A stretch of 64,000 nt of DNA from Streptomyces virginiae (lineage in GTDB: Bacteria; Actinomycetota; Actinomycetes; Streptomycetales; Streptomycetaceae): NCBI RefSeq assembly GCF_000720455.1, contig NZ_JOAK01000015.1:62001-126000 (forward strand), read 5' to 3'. Both the position numbers and the translations under genes were made by a program. The stretch's first letter is position 1. Each line of letters opens with the position of its first letter. Positions 34,152 to 42,418 of this stretch are shown piece by piece. The notes beneath the pieces were generated by a model that was not told the origin of the DNA, did no database searches, and saw only the letters and a program-made list of their open reading frames with translations.

Positions 34152-35036
34152 ATGCGGCTCGAATCCGGACAGGTGGCCGTCGTCACCGGAGCCGCCGGCG
34201 GCATCGGCCTCGCCATGGCCCGCCGCTTCGCCGCCGAGGGGCTGAGCGTCGTCCTCGCCGACGTCGAGGAGGCCGCCCTGCGCAAGGCCGCCGACGAACT
34301 CGCCGCGGACGGGGCCCGGGTCCTCGCCCGGACCGTCGACGTCAGCGACCGCGCATCCGTGCTCGCCCTCGCCGACGCGGCGTACGACGCCTTCGGCGCC
34401 GTCCACGTGCTCTGCAACAACGCGGGCGTCGGCTCCGGCGCCGAGGGCCGGATGTGGGAACACGAGCCCAACGACTGGAAGTGGGCCTTCTCGGTCAACG
34501 TGTGGGGCGTCTTCCACGGCATCCAGGCCTTCGTCCCCCGCATGATCGCCGGCGGCGCCCCCGGCCACGTCGTCAACACCTCCTCCGGCGACGGCGGCAT
34601 CGCCCCGCTGCCCACCGCCTCCGTGTACGCCGTCACCAAGGCCGCCGTGGTCACCATGACCGAGTCCCTCTACGCCCACCTCAAGGCGGAGGGCGCCGCC
34701 GTCGGAGCCTCCGTGCTCTTCCCCGGCCCGCACATGCTGCGCACCGGATTGTGGGAGTCCCACCGCAACCGGCCCGAGCGGTACGCCAAGCAGCGCCCGC
34801 GCAGGACCCCGTACCGCAGCCTCGACCAGTACGAGGCCGCCATGAAGCAGGCCGGCCACGAGGTGCACTTCACCCCGGTCGAGGAGGTCGCCGAGCACGT
34901 CGTCGACGGCATCCGCGCCGGCCGTTTCTGGATGCTGCCCCCGAGCGAGCACAGCGACCGGCAGATCCGCGCCCGGTCGCAGTCGATGCTCGACCGCGCC
35001 AACCCCGCCTACCTGGAGAGCTTCATCCTCGACTGA
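34152..35036 (+). CDS. SDR family NAD(P)-dependent oxidoreductase
   Basis: A 294-residue classical/extended-size SDR. Motifs: TGAAGGIG (cofactor loop, about 13-20), NNAGVGSG, catalytic Ser in VVNTSSGDGG, and YAVTK (YxxxK). The C-terminal extension of about 40 residues (GHEVHFTPVEEVAEHVVDGI... RARSQSMLDRANP) is longer than in FabG-like enzymes. Presumed to oxidise or reduce an intermediate of the pathway of its operon. Translation is coupled to the decarboxylase-like gene upstream. Confidence 0.92.
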   Translation: MRLESGQVAVVTGAAGGIGLAMARRFAAEGLSVVLADVEEAALRKAADELAADGARVLARTVDVSDRASVLALADAAYDAFGAVHVLCNNAGVGSGAEGRMWEHEPNDWKWAFSVNVWGVFHGIQAFVPRMIAGGAPGHVVNTSSGDGGIAPLPTASVYAVTKAAVVTMTESLYAHLKAEGAAVGASVLFPGPHMLRTGLWESHRNRPERYAKQRPRRTPYRSLDQYEAAMKQAGHEVHFTPVEEVAEHVVDGIRAGRFWMLPPSEHSDRQIRARSQSMLDRANPAYLESFILD

Positions 35037-35048
35037 GGAGCGTCCGCA

Positions 35049-36341
35049 ATGAGCGACACACCGTACGAAGACCCGTACCTGATCATTTCCTCCGACTGCC
35101 ACGCGGGCCTGCCCACCGAGCTGTACCGCCCCTACCTCGACTCCCGCTTCCACCCGCAGTTCGACGAGTTCCTCGGCCAGCGCGACGCCCGCCGCGCGGA
35201 GGCCACCCGCCTGGGCGTGCGCAACGAGGCCTTCGCCGAGAAGTGGTTCCACGATCACGAGGAGGGCCTGCGGGGAGGCTGGGACGCGGGCCAGCGGCTG
35301 AAGGAGCTCGACGGCGACGGCGTCGCCGCCGAGGTCGTCTTCCCCGACGCGGACGCCGTCGACAGCCAGACCGCGGCCCCCTTCGGGGTGGGGCTCGGGC
35401 TCTCCGGCGACCAGGACCCCGAGCTCGGCATGGCGGGCGCGCAGGCGCACAACCGCTGGCTGGCCGAGTTCGTCTCGCAGAACCCCGAACGCCACTGCGG
35501 CGTCGCCCTCCTGCCCATCACTGGCGAGCCGTCGAAGGTCGTCGCCGAGATCCACCGGGCCAAGGAGTCCGGGCTGGGCGCGCTGATGATCCCCGCCATG
35601 TGGGTGGACAAGGCGCCCTACCACGACCGACGCTACGACCCCGTCTGGGCGGCGGCCGCCGAGACGCGGATGCCGATCGTCACCCACTCCGGGTCCTCAC
35701 CGCGCCACGAGTACGGCGACCACCTGGGCATCTTCGTCTCCGAGGTCACCTGGTGGCCGGCCCGTCCGCTGTGGTTCCTGCTCTGGTCGGGGGTGTTCGA
35801 GCGGCACCCGGGCCTGAGGTTCGGGGTCGCCGAGTCGGGCTGCTGGTGGCTGCCGAACCAGCTGTGGTTCATGGACCGGCTCTACCTCGGCGCGCACGGC
35901 GGCAAGAAGCTCTCGCCGTTCGAGGAGCTGAAGCGGCCGCCCAGCGAGTACCTGGACCGCCAGGTCTTCGTCTGCGCGACGAACACCAAGCGGCGCGAAC
36001 TGGCCCAGCGCTACGAGATCGGCGTGGACAACATCCTGTGGGGCTCGGACTTCCCGCACCCCGAGGGCACCTGGCCGGACACCCGCAACTGGCTGCGCAA
36101 GACCTTCCACGACATCCCGGTCGACGAGACCCGGCGGATGCTCGGGCTCGCCGCGGCGGAGGTCTTCGGCTTCGACACGGAGGAACTGGCCCCGGTCGCC
36201 CGCCGGATCGGCCCCACCCCGGCCGAACTGGGCCAGTCCCCGGACCAGGCGGCGGTGGCGGCCTCCTGGGCACGCTCGCGCGAGGTGGGCCGCCACTGGC
36301 TGACCGACCACGACTTCCCCGTCCTGGGGGTGTCGCGGTGA
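35049..36341 (+). CDS. Amidohydrolase family 2 protein, first of a tandem pair
   Basis: A 430-residue TIM-barrel hydrolase of the amidohydrolase-2/ACMSD group. Metal-site candidates are SSDCHAG near the N-terminus (Asp-x-His in place of His-x-His), IVTHSGSS, and the late Asp in WGSDFPHPEG. The length is about 80 residues more than ACMSD. Paralogous to the next gene product: both open with (I)IS(A/S)DCHAG, carry VAAEVVFP/IVAEVVFP and AHNRWLA, and end in a WGSD(F/Y)PH motif. It acts in the cytosol on an unknown, probably carboxylated or ring-cleaved, substrate. Confidence 0.88.
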   Translation: MSDTPYEDPYLIISSDCHAGLPTELYRPYLDSRFHPQFDEFLGQRDARRAEATRLGVRNEAFAEKWFHDHEEGLRGGWDAGQRLKELDGDGVAAEVVFPDADAVDSQTAAPFGVGLGLSGDQDPELGMAGAQAHNRWLAEFVSQNPERHCGVALLPITGEPSKVVAEIHRAKESGLGALMIPAMWVDKAPYHDRRYDPVWAAAAETRMPIVTHSGSSPRHEYGDHLGIFVSEVTWWPARPLWFLLWSGVFERHPGLRFGVAESGCWWLPNQLWFMDRLYLGAHGGKKLSPFEELKRPPSEYLDRQVFVCATNTKRRELAQRYEIGVDNILWGSDFPHPEGTWPDTRNWLRKTFHDIPVDETRRMLGLAAAEVFGFDTEELAPVARRIGPTPAELGQSPDQAAVAASWARSREVGRHWLTDHDFPVLGVSR

Positions 36342-37561
36342 CCGGCGACGACCGCTACACGGTGATCTCGGCGGACTGCCACGCGGGCGCCGACCTCCTG
36401 GACTACAAGCCGTACCTGGAGAGGCGGTACCACGACGAGTTCGACGCCTGGGCCGCCACGTACGTGAACCCGTACGAGGACCTCCTCGCGGACACCGCGG
36501 ACCGCAACTGGAACTCGGCGCGGCGCCTGGCGGAACTGGAGGCGGACGGCATCGTCGCCGAGGTCGTCTTCCCCAACACCATCCCGCCGTTCTTCCCCAA
36601 GGCCTCCCTGATGGCGCAGCCGCCGACGGCCGCCGAGTACGAGATGCGGTGGGCCGGCCTCCAGGCCCACAACCGCTGGCTGGCGGACTTCTGCGCGGAC
36701 GCCCCCGGCCGGCGGGCGGGCGTCGCGCAGATCCTGCTGAACGACGTGGACGCGGCGGTGCGGGAGATCCGCCGCGTCAGGGAGGCCGGCCTGACGGGCG
36801 GGATCCTGCTGCCCGGCGTACCGCCCGGCTCGACGGTCCCCGAGCTGTACTCGGCCGCCTACGACCCCGTCTGGGCGGTGTGCGACGAGCTCGACGTCCC
36901 GGTCAACCACCACGGCGGCTCGGCGTCGCCGCCGCTCGGCGACGAGCCGGCAGCCCGGGCCGTCTTCATGGTGGAGACCACCTGGTTCTCGCACCGCGCC
37001 CTGTGGCACCTCGTGTTCGGCGGGGCGTTCCGCCGCCATCCCGGCCTCAAGCTGGTCCTCACGGAGCAGGGCTCCGGCTGGATCCCGGGCGTGTTGGAGA
37101 TGCTGGACTACTACCACGGCCGTCTGGTCGCGGCGTCGGCCACGGCCGAGTCCAAGTTCGGGGCGGGCCTCGCCGAGGCGATGGGCAAGGGCCCCAGCGA
37201 GGTCTGGCGGGACAACTGCTTCGTGGGAGCGAGCTTCATGCGCCCCCACGAGGTCCCGCTGCGGGACCGGATCGGCCTCGACAAGATCATGTGGGGCAGC
37301 GACTACCCCCACGACGAGGGCACCACCCCGTACTCCCGCGAAGGCCTGCGCATCGCCTACGCGGGCCTGGCGCGGGACGAGATCGCGGCGATGGTCGGCG
37401 GCAACGCGGCCCGCGTCTACGGCTTCGACCTCCCCCTCCTGGACGCCCTGGCGGCCAAGCACGGCCCGCTGGTGTCGGAGATCGCCGAACCCCTGACCCA
37501 GATCCCGCCCGAGGCCACCAGCCCGGCCTTCGCCAAGGGCGGCTCGGTCCGGGTCTGGTAG
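36338..37561 (+). CDS. Amidohydrolase family 2 protein, second of a tandem pair
   Basis: A 407-residue paralogue of the preceding protein, probably arisen by tandem duplication. Metal-site candidates ADCHAG, VNHHGGS and WGSDYPHDEG are at corresponding places. GTG 36338 overlaps the previous stop as GTGA, so the two are translated together and may form a heteromer. Similar amidohydrolases accompany decarboxylase-like and SDR genes in actinobacterial degradation operons. Substrate unknown. The gene ends 23 bases before the end of the opposing NACHT gene, with no terminator visible between them. Confidence 0.88.
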   Translation: MTGDDRYTVISADCHAGADLLDYKPYLERRYHDEFDAWAATYVNPYEDLLADTADRNWNSARRLAELEADGIVAEVVFPNTIPPFFPKASLMAQPPTAAEYEMRWAGLQAHNRWLADFCADAPGRRAGVAQILLNDVDAAVREIRRVREAGLTGGILLPGVPPGSTVPELYSAAYDPVWAVCDELDVPVNHHGGSASPPLGDEPAARAVFMVETTWFSHRALWHLVFGGAFRRHPGLKLVLTEQGSGWIPGVLEMLDYYHGRLVAASATAESKFGAGLAEAMGKGPSEVWRDNCFVGASFMRPHEVPLRDRIGLDKIMWGSDYPHDEGTTPYSREGLRIAYAGLARDEIAAMVGGNAARVYGFDLPLLDALAAKHGPLVSEIAEPLTQIPPEATSPAFAKGGSVRVW

Positions 37562-37584
37562 CCGTGCACCTCCGCCGGGGCGGC

Positions 37585-40500
37585 TCAGTTCCACCGAGTC
37601 AGCCGCTCCGGCGGGATGGCTTCGATCCCGTTGAGCACCACGTCGCCGTACACCTCGATCGAGATCTGCTCCGCCCTCGCCAGCGGGGTGAGGTCCACGC
37701 AACCGCTGCGTTGGTTGAATACGAGGCGGCGGAGGTGCGGCAGGGAGCTGAGCGGCGCCAGGGAGTCCACGACAGCACACTGGTTCAGCGACAGGTCGGT
37801 GACGTGGTCGAATCGGGTCAGCAGAGCCGGTTCGATCGCTGCCTCGGTGATGTCAAGGTTGGTCACCGGCAAGTGGGGATGGTGCGCGGCAAGTTCCTGT
37901 ACCCGCTCGTCGCCGCTGATTGCGAGGGAACGGAGTTCCTGCCAGCGTTCCAAACCGACGAGGGGAATGTCGCGGGCGGTCAGGCCCAAGGACAGCGACT
38001 GCAAACCGTCGCTGACCGGCAGAGTGCCGACCCGGTCCACCGGGGCCCGGTAGCCCAAGTGCAGTGAATCGAGGGGGAGCATTTGCAGCGAACCCAGAGG
38101 CAGCCCGTCCTGGAGGCCGAAAAGGCTCAGATTGTGCAGCGGAAGGTCTGCGAGCGGACCCAAGTCGCCGATGGCCGGGCACATGGACAGGCCGAGGAAC
38201 TGAAGTCGGTCGAGCCGGCGCAGAGGGGCGAGATCCGTCAGTGTTTCGTTGCGGAAGACGAAAAGCCACTCCAGGTCGCTGCGGCTCGCGAGTATGTCGG
38301 CGAGGCCCGGCGCCCAGTGGAGGTTGACCCGCTTGAGGTGAGTGAGCCGGGCGAGCCATGCGGCCTGCTCGGCCGTGTTCACCAGCAGGCTCGCATTGCC
38401 CAGGTCGGCGCTGCTGAGCACGACCTCGGCGTATTCCGCAGTATCGAAGCGCCCCCAGCTTTCGCCTAGGGCGTGGGACACACGGAGCCGTGTGTCCGAC
38501 CGGAACCTGGTGATGACCTTCATGGCCGCGGAACCACCGATCCCGGCTGCGGTGAGGATAACCGCCTCGGCCGCATGGGCGTCCAAATCGCCGCTGCCGG
38601 GCAGCAGTTCCAGGACGATTTCCCCCGCCTTGGCCAGTGACTCGGCCTGGCGGCGGTTGCGCGGCGGCAGCAATTCCGCAGTACGGGACTGAATGTCGGC
38701 GCGGATCACAGGGTCCAGCTCCGGGGCGTGTTCCAGACAGGCAGCGGCCAGCAGGATCAGACGGCTGCGGGTGCCCTTGACCTTGTCCGCGCGTTTCAGC
38801 AGGCCGCGCAGGATGCGGGTACGTTCGTCCGGGCGGGCATGACCCACGGCCATTCGGACGACATCGTCCCACGTGTCGTCGTGCGCGTTCTTCACCAGGA
38901 CACCGAAGTCGCGGGCTTCCACTGCGGCCTTCGCAGCCAGGTAGTCCTGAAAGGTGCGGTGGACGAAGACGACCGTGCCCGGAGCCGGCTCCAGGAGCAG
39001 GCCGCTGCGGATCAGGAGATGGGTGAAGACCGGGTCGGCGCCTCCCTGAGCCCGTACCTGGGGCATCGAGTCCAGCCACCCGCCCACCAACTCGACGGCT
39101 TCGTCCCGGCCCGCCTCCAACTGCCCGTTGCGGATCAGCCAGTACGCGAGCCGCTGGAGCAGCGCGATCTGCTCCTCCCGGGTGAGGTAGACCCCCTCGA
39201 CCCCGCAGATCTCCCGCTCCGTGTCCCGCCGGACCAGCAGCATGTCCAGTGCCGCGTCGTACAGTTCCTTGCGCGCCCGGGGGAGCTGCATGCGCCGGTC
39301 CTGGTTGAGGGCGCAGAGCAGGGCGCACATCAGTGGGTTCGTCGCCAGTCGGGCCAGGTCCCGTCGGGAGGCGACCGCCTCCAGCAGTGAGGCCTCGTAC
39401 GCGTCCACCTCCTGCCCCTGCGCCCGCGCGGCCGCGTGCCAATGCTCCACGAAGGCCCGGATGTCGCGCTGTTCCATCGGCAGCATCGAGTGGGTGGCGA
39501 ACCCGAGGCCCGCGAGCCAGTCCTCCGGGACGGCAGAGGGGCGGGTCGTCACCACGTAACGGGCCTTCGGGAAGGCGGAGACGAGCGAGCGCAGCCAGGT
39601 CTCCGTGCGGGCGCGCAGCCGCTGCGGGACCTCGTCCACGCCGTCCACCAGGACCAGCGCCCGGCCGCTCAGCATGAGGTCGTCGACCCAGCCCGGCGGG
39701 GCGGACAGCGGTACGCCGCCCGCGCGCAGGAAGTCCTCCGGCAGGGGCAGGTCGCCCGATGCGGTGAAGGAGCGCAGGCGCAGCACGAACGGCACGCACG
39801 TGCTCCACGGTCCGTCGCTCTGCCGGGCCGCATTGAGGGCCAGCCATTGCACCAGGGTGGATTTCCCCGAGCCCGCCGGACCGCGCAGCAGGACCCGATC
39901 GGCGGAGGCGAGGGCCTGCTCGGCCCGGACCTGGGTCCGGTGCACCGCCGGTTCGCCCGGCAGGAGCTGCTCCGTGCCGCTGACCGACAGGCTGATGTAC
40001 GCCACGTCCAGCGGCCAGTCCTGGCGGGAGCGGCTGAGGGTGAGGCCGAAGAGCTGGAGGCGGCCGTGGGTCGCGGCGATGTACTGCGCGTAACGCTCCT
40101 CGAAGGCGTACGACGTCCCGTCCCCGGCGGCACCGAGCCGGTCCACCGCACGGGCCAGCTCCCCCGTCCGCCGGACCAGTTCCACGTCCGTCCGGGCGGC
40201 GAAGCCCGGCAGGGTCGTCAGGTACTCCACCGTGTGCTCGCAGCACAGCCGGACCAGCCGCCCGTACAGGGCCTCGGCCGCACCGCCCAGGCCGGGTGGG
40301 GCCGGCGGCAGTGTCGCCGCCAGGGCCGTCGGGTCCAGGTCCGCCGCGAAGAGGGCCTCCGCGTCCAGTGGGCCCAGCGCGGCGAAGGCGTCGCCGACCG
40401 CGGCAACCGCCGCCAGCCGTTCGTGTTCGGGGAGGCGGGCAGTGGCCTCGGTCATGCGGGCCGCGAGGGCCTCGGCCAGGCGGCGGACCTCCGGCTCGGC

Positions 40501-40650
40501 CAGTTCCGTCGGCGGCCGGCGCCAGCGCGGGACCGGGCGGGCGGGGTCCGCCGTCAGGCCCGCCCCCGGGGCCCGGGACAGCAGGGACCTGACCAGGGCG
40601 CTCGCCGCCGTGCCCGCCACGCGTAACAGAACCGTCTCGAATCCCGTCAT
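37585..40650 (-). CDS. NACHT NTPase with C-terminal leucine-rich repeats (bacterial NLR-like)
   Basis: A 1021-residue STAND NTPase. Residues 1 to about 200 are a helical N-terminal domain of the kind found on actinobacterial NACHT proteins. NACHT follows: Walker A GPAGSGKST (257-265), Walker B with acidic run VLVDGVDEVP (333-342), sensor TTRPS (368-372) and the winged-helix mark FVHRTFQDYLAA (about 562-573). From about 770 on lie irregular leucine-rich repeats (LTDLAPLRRLDRLQFLGLSM, LPHLRRLVFNQ). This is the domain order of eukaryotic NLR receptors. Related bacterial bNACHT proteins act in phage defence; the function here is inferred. ATG 40650 has GGAGGGCGGGG in front; the longer upstream reading is antisense to the next gene. 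The LRR half looks less GC-rich than its neighbours. Confidence 0.9.
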   Translation of the reverse strand: MTGFETVLLRVAGTAASALVRSLLSRAPGAGLTADPARPVPRWRRPPTELAEPEVRRLAEALAARMTEATARLPEHERLAAVAAVGDAFAALGPLDAEALFAADLDPTALAATLPPAPPGLGGAAEALYGRLVRLCCEHTVEYLTTLPGFAARTDVELVRRTGELARAVDRLGAAGDGTSYAFEERYAQYIAATHGRLQLFGLTLSRSRQDWPLDVAYISLSVSGTEQLLPGEPAVHRTQVRAEQALASADRVLLRGPAGSGKSTLVQWLALNAARQSDGPWSTCVPFVLRLRSFTASGDLPLPEDFLRAGGVPLSAPPGWVDDLMLSGRALVLVDGVDEVPQRLRARTETWLRSLVSAFPKARYVVTTRPSAVPEDWLAGLGFATHSMLPMEQRDIRAFVEHWHAAARAQGQEVDAYEASLLEAVASRRDLARLATNPLMCALLCALNQDRRMQLPRARKELYDAALDMLLVRRDTEREICGVEGVYLTREEQIALLQRLAYWLIRNGQLEAGRDEAVELVGGWLDSMPQVRAQGGADPVFTHLLIRSGLLLEPAPGTVVFVHRTFQDYLAAKAAVEARDFGVLVKNAHDDTWDDVVRMAVGHARPDERTRILRGLLKRADKVKGTRSRLILLAAACLEHAPELDPVIRADIQSRTAELLPPRNRRQAESLAKAGEIVLELLPGSGDLDAHAAEAVILTAAGIGGSAAMKVITRFRSDTRLRVSHALGESWGRFDTAEYAEVVLSSADLGNASLLVNTAEQAAWLARLTHLKRVNLHWAPGLADILASRSDLEWLFVFRNETLTDLAPLRRLDRLQFLGLSMCPAIGDLGPLADLPLHNLSLFGLQDGLPLGSLQMLPLDSLHLGYRAPVDRVGTLPVSDGLQSLSLGLTARDIPLVGLERWQELRSLAISGDERVQELAAHHPHLPVTNLDITEAAIEPALLTRFDHVTDLSLNQCAVVDSLAPLSSLPHLRRLVFNQRSGCVDLTPLARAEQISIEVYGDVVLNGIEAIPPERLTRWN

Positions 40651-40665
40651 TCCCCGCCCTCCCCG

Positions 40666-40700
40666 AACCGTCGGTAACCTCGATGGATACCGATCGGTAA
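40666..40700. promoter_or_regulatory. Paired pseudo-palindromes in the NACHT promoter
   Basis: AACCGTCGGTAA (40666-40677) and TACCGATCGGTAA (40688-40700) share ACCG-N1-2-CGGTAA; the second holds the perfect 12-base palindrome TACCGATCGGTA. Their centres are about 22 bases apart, two helical turns, as for a dimeric regulator binding twice. They lie between the divergent NACHT gene and the AGMO-like gene, nearer the former. The regulator is unknown. Confidence 0.55.
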
Positions 40701-40743
40701 CAACCTCTAGCGGCACCCCCGAAGGCGCCTCTATGGTGCGGAC

Positions 40744-41682
40744 ATGCCGAACCTGCCCGATGTCGTGCTGTGGTCCATACCCGCCTTCGTGCTGCTCACC
40801 GTCATCGAGCTGGTGAGCTACCGCCTCCATCCCGACGAGGACGCGGAGGGCTACGACTCCAAGGACGCCGTCACCAGCATCAGCATGGGGCTCGGCAGCA
40901 TCGGCTTCGACCTGCTCTGGAAGATCCCGGTGGTCGCGGTCTTCACCGCCGTCTACGAACTCACCCCGCTGCGGGTGCCGTTGCTGTGGTGGACCATCCC
41001 GCTGATGCTGCTCGCCCAGGACTTCCTCTATTACTGGCAGCACCGCGGCCACCACGTCATCCGCATCCTGTGGGCCTGCCACGTGGTCCACCACAGCAGC
41101 CGGAAGTTCAACCTCACCACCGCCCTGCGCCAGCCCTGGACCAGTGCCACGACCTACTGGTTCTACCTGCCGATGGTGGCCGTCGGGGTGCACCCGGCCG
41201 TGATCCCGTTCTGCTACGGCATCAACCTGCTCTACCAGTTCTGGGTCCACACCGAGCGCATCGGGAAGCTTCCCCGCGCCTACGAGTACGTCTTCAACAC
41301 CCCGTCCCACCACCGCGTGCACCACGCGTCCCAGGGCGGCTACCTCGACCGCAACTACGGCGGCATCCTGATCATCTGGGACCGGATGTTCGGCTCCTGG
41401 GTGGGGGAGACCGACAAGCCCGTGTACGGGCTCACCAAGAACATCAACACCTACAACCCGCTGCGCGTCGCCACCCACGAGTACGCCGCCATCGCCCGGG
41501 ACGTCCGCGCCGCCCGGAGCTGGAGCGAGCGGGCCGGCCGGGTCTTCCGCGGCCCGGGCTGGCAGCCCGCCCCCACTGCGGAGGCCGCGCCCGCCACCGC
41601 CACCGCAGCAGCCGTCCCCGCGCCCGCCACCGCGCCCGTCACCCCCGCCGCCGACCCGGCCGTACAGGAGACCCACGCGTGA
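40744..41682 (+). CDS. Fatty acid hydroxylase superfamily protein, alkylglycerol-monooxygenase-like
   Basis: A 312-residue integral membrane di-iron enzyme. The histidine clusters are HRGHH, HVVHHSS and HRVHHA, with extra His in WVHTE. The stretches SRKFNLTTALRQPW, GINLLYQFWVHTE, NTPSHHRVHHA, DRNYGGILIIWDRMFGSW and VYGLTKNINT correspond closely to what I remember of animal AGMO (TMEM195), which splits ether bonds of alkylglycerols to release fatty aldehydes, rather than to sterol desaturases proper. Four or more membrane helices. The C-terminal 40 residues are an Ala/Pro/Thr tail. Its stop overlaps the lysoplasmalogenase start. Confidence 0.88.
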   Translation: MPNLPDVVLWSIPAFVLLTVIELVSYRLHPDEDAEGYDSKDAVTSISMGLGSIGFDLLWKIPVVAVFTAVYELTPLRVPLLWWTIPLMLLAQDFLYYWQHRGHHVIRILWACHVVHHSSRKFNLTTALRQPWTSATTYWFYLPMVAVGVHPAVIPFCYGINLLYQFWVHTERIGKLPRAYEYVFNTPSHHRVHHASQGGYLDRNYGGILIIWDRMFGSWVGETDKPVYGLTKNINTYNPLRVATHEYAAIARDVRAARSWSERAGRVFRGPGWQPAPTAEAAPATATAAAVPAPATAPVTPAADPAVQETHA

Positions 41683-42362
41683 GCACCGAGTCCCCCGGCC
41701 GCCCCGCACCCTCCTGGGCCGCCCCGCGGGCGGCGGCCGGGCGGGCGCGCCTCGGCCGCCTCGCCCTCTACGGCTTCGCCGCCGCCACCGCCGTCGACCT
41801 CGGGTCGCTGCTGGCCGGCTGGCACCTCGGGCACGTCATCGCCAAGCCGCTGCTGATGCCGCTGCTCGTCGCCTACGCGATCACGCGCGGCGCGCCCCGC
41901 CTGCTGGTCGCCGCCCTGCTGTTCGGCTGGGGCGGGGACCTGGCCCTGCTCTTCGACGCCGAGGCCGCCTTCCTGGTCGGCATGGGCTCCTTCGCCGTCG
42001 GACACGTCTGCTACCTCGTCCTCTTCGGCAAGCGGCCCGCGAACCCCCTGCTCGGGGGCGCCTACGCCCTGGCCCTCCTCGGGACCGTCGCCCTGCTGTG
42101 GGCCGATCTGCCCGCGGACCTGCGGATCCCCGTGGCCGGCTACAGCCTGCTGCTCACCGCCATGGCCTTCCGCTCCAGCGCCCTCGGCCTGCGGGCCGGC
42201 ATCGGCGGCGCGCTGTTCCTGCTGTCCGACACCCTCATCGCCACCGGCGTCGCCGAGTGGCCGCAGCTGCCCCGCCCGGACTTCTGGATCATGGCCACCT
42301 ACCTGGCCGCCCAGTACCTGCTGGCCACTGGCGCGACCTCCCGGGAAGCAGGCGTACGGTAG
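41679..42362 (+). CDS. Lysoplasmalogenase (YhhN/TMEM86 family)
   Basis: A 227-residue polytopic membrane protein with about eight helices. YhhN-family marks are AKPLLMPLLVAYAI, LFGWGGDLALLFD, FLVGMGSFAVGHVCYLVLF, and GGALFLLSDTLIA near the end; the two Asp in membrane segments (GGDLALL and LLSDTL) are those of the family active site. Members hydrolyse the vinyl ether bond of lysoplasmalogens. GTG 41679 overlaps the previous stop as GTGA, so it is translated with the AGMO-like protein. Confidence 0.9.
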   Translation: MSTESPGRPAPSWAAPRAAAGRARLGRLALYGFAAATAVDLGSLLAGWHLGHVIAKPLLMPLLVAYAITRGAPRLLVAALLFGWGGDLALLFDAEAAFLVGMGSFAVGHVCYLVLFGKRPANPLLGGAYALALLGTVALLWADLPADLRIPVAGYSLLLTAMAFRSSALGLRAGIGGALFLLSDTLIATGVAEWPQLPRPDFWIMATYLAAQYLLATGATSREAGVR

Positions 42363-42418
42363 GACGGTTCCACAGTCGTACAAGACTGAACGATCTCGAA
42401 CCGGAGGACTGCACCACC

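Noticed and set aside
34454..37561. A 1035-residue fusion of SDR-region frame and second amidohydrolase
   Set aside because: Only the part from GTG 36338 is coding; upstream it is an out-of-frame shadow of the SDR and first amidohydrolase.
40651..41709. N-terminal extension of the NACHT protein by 353 codons
   Set aside because: It would lie fully antisense to the AGMO-like gene and is Gly/Val/Arg-rich; ATG 40650 has a strong ribosome site.
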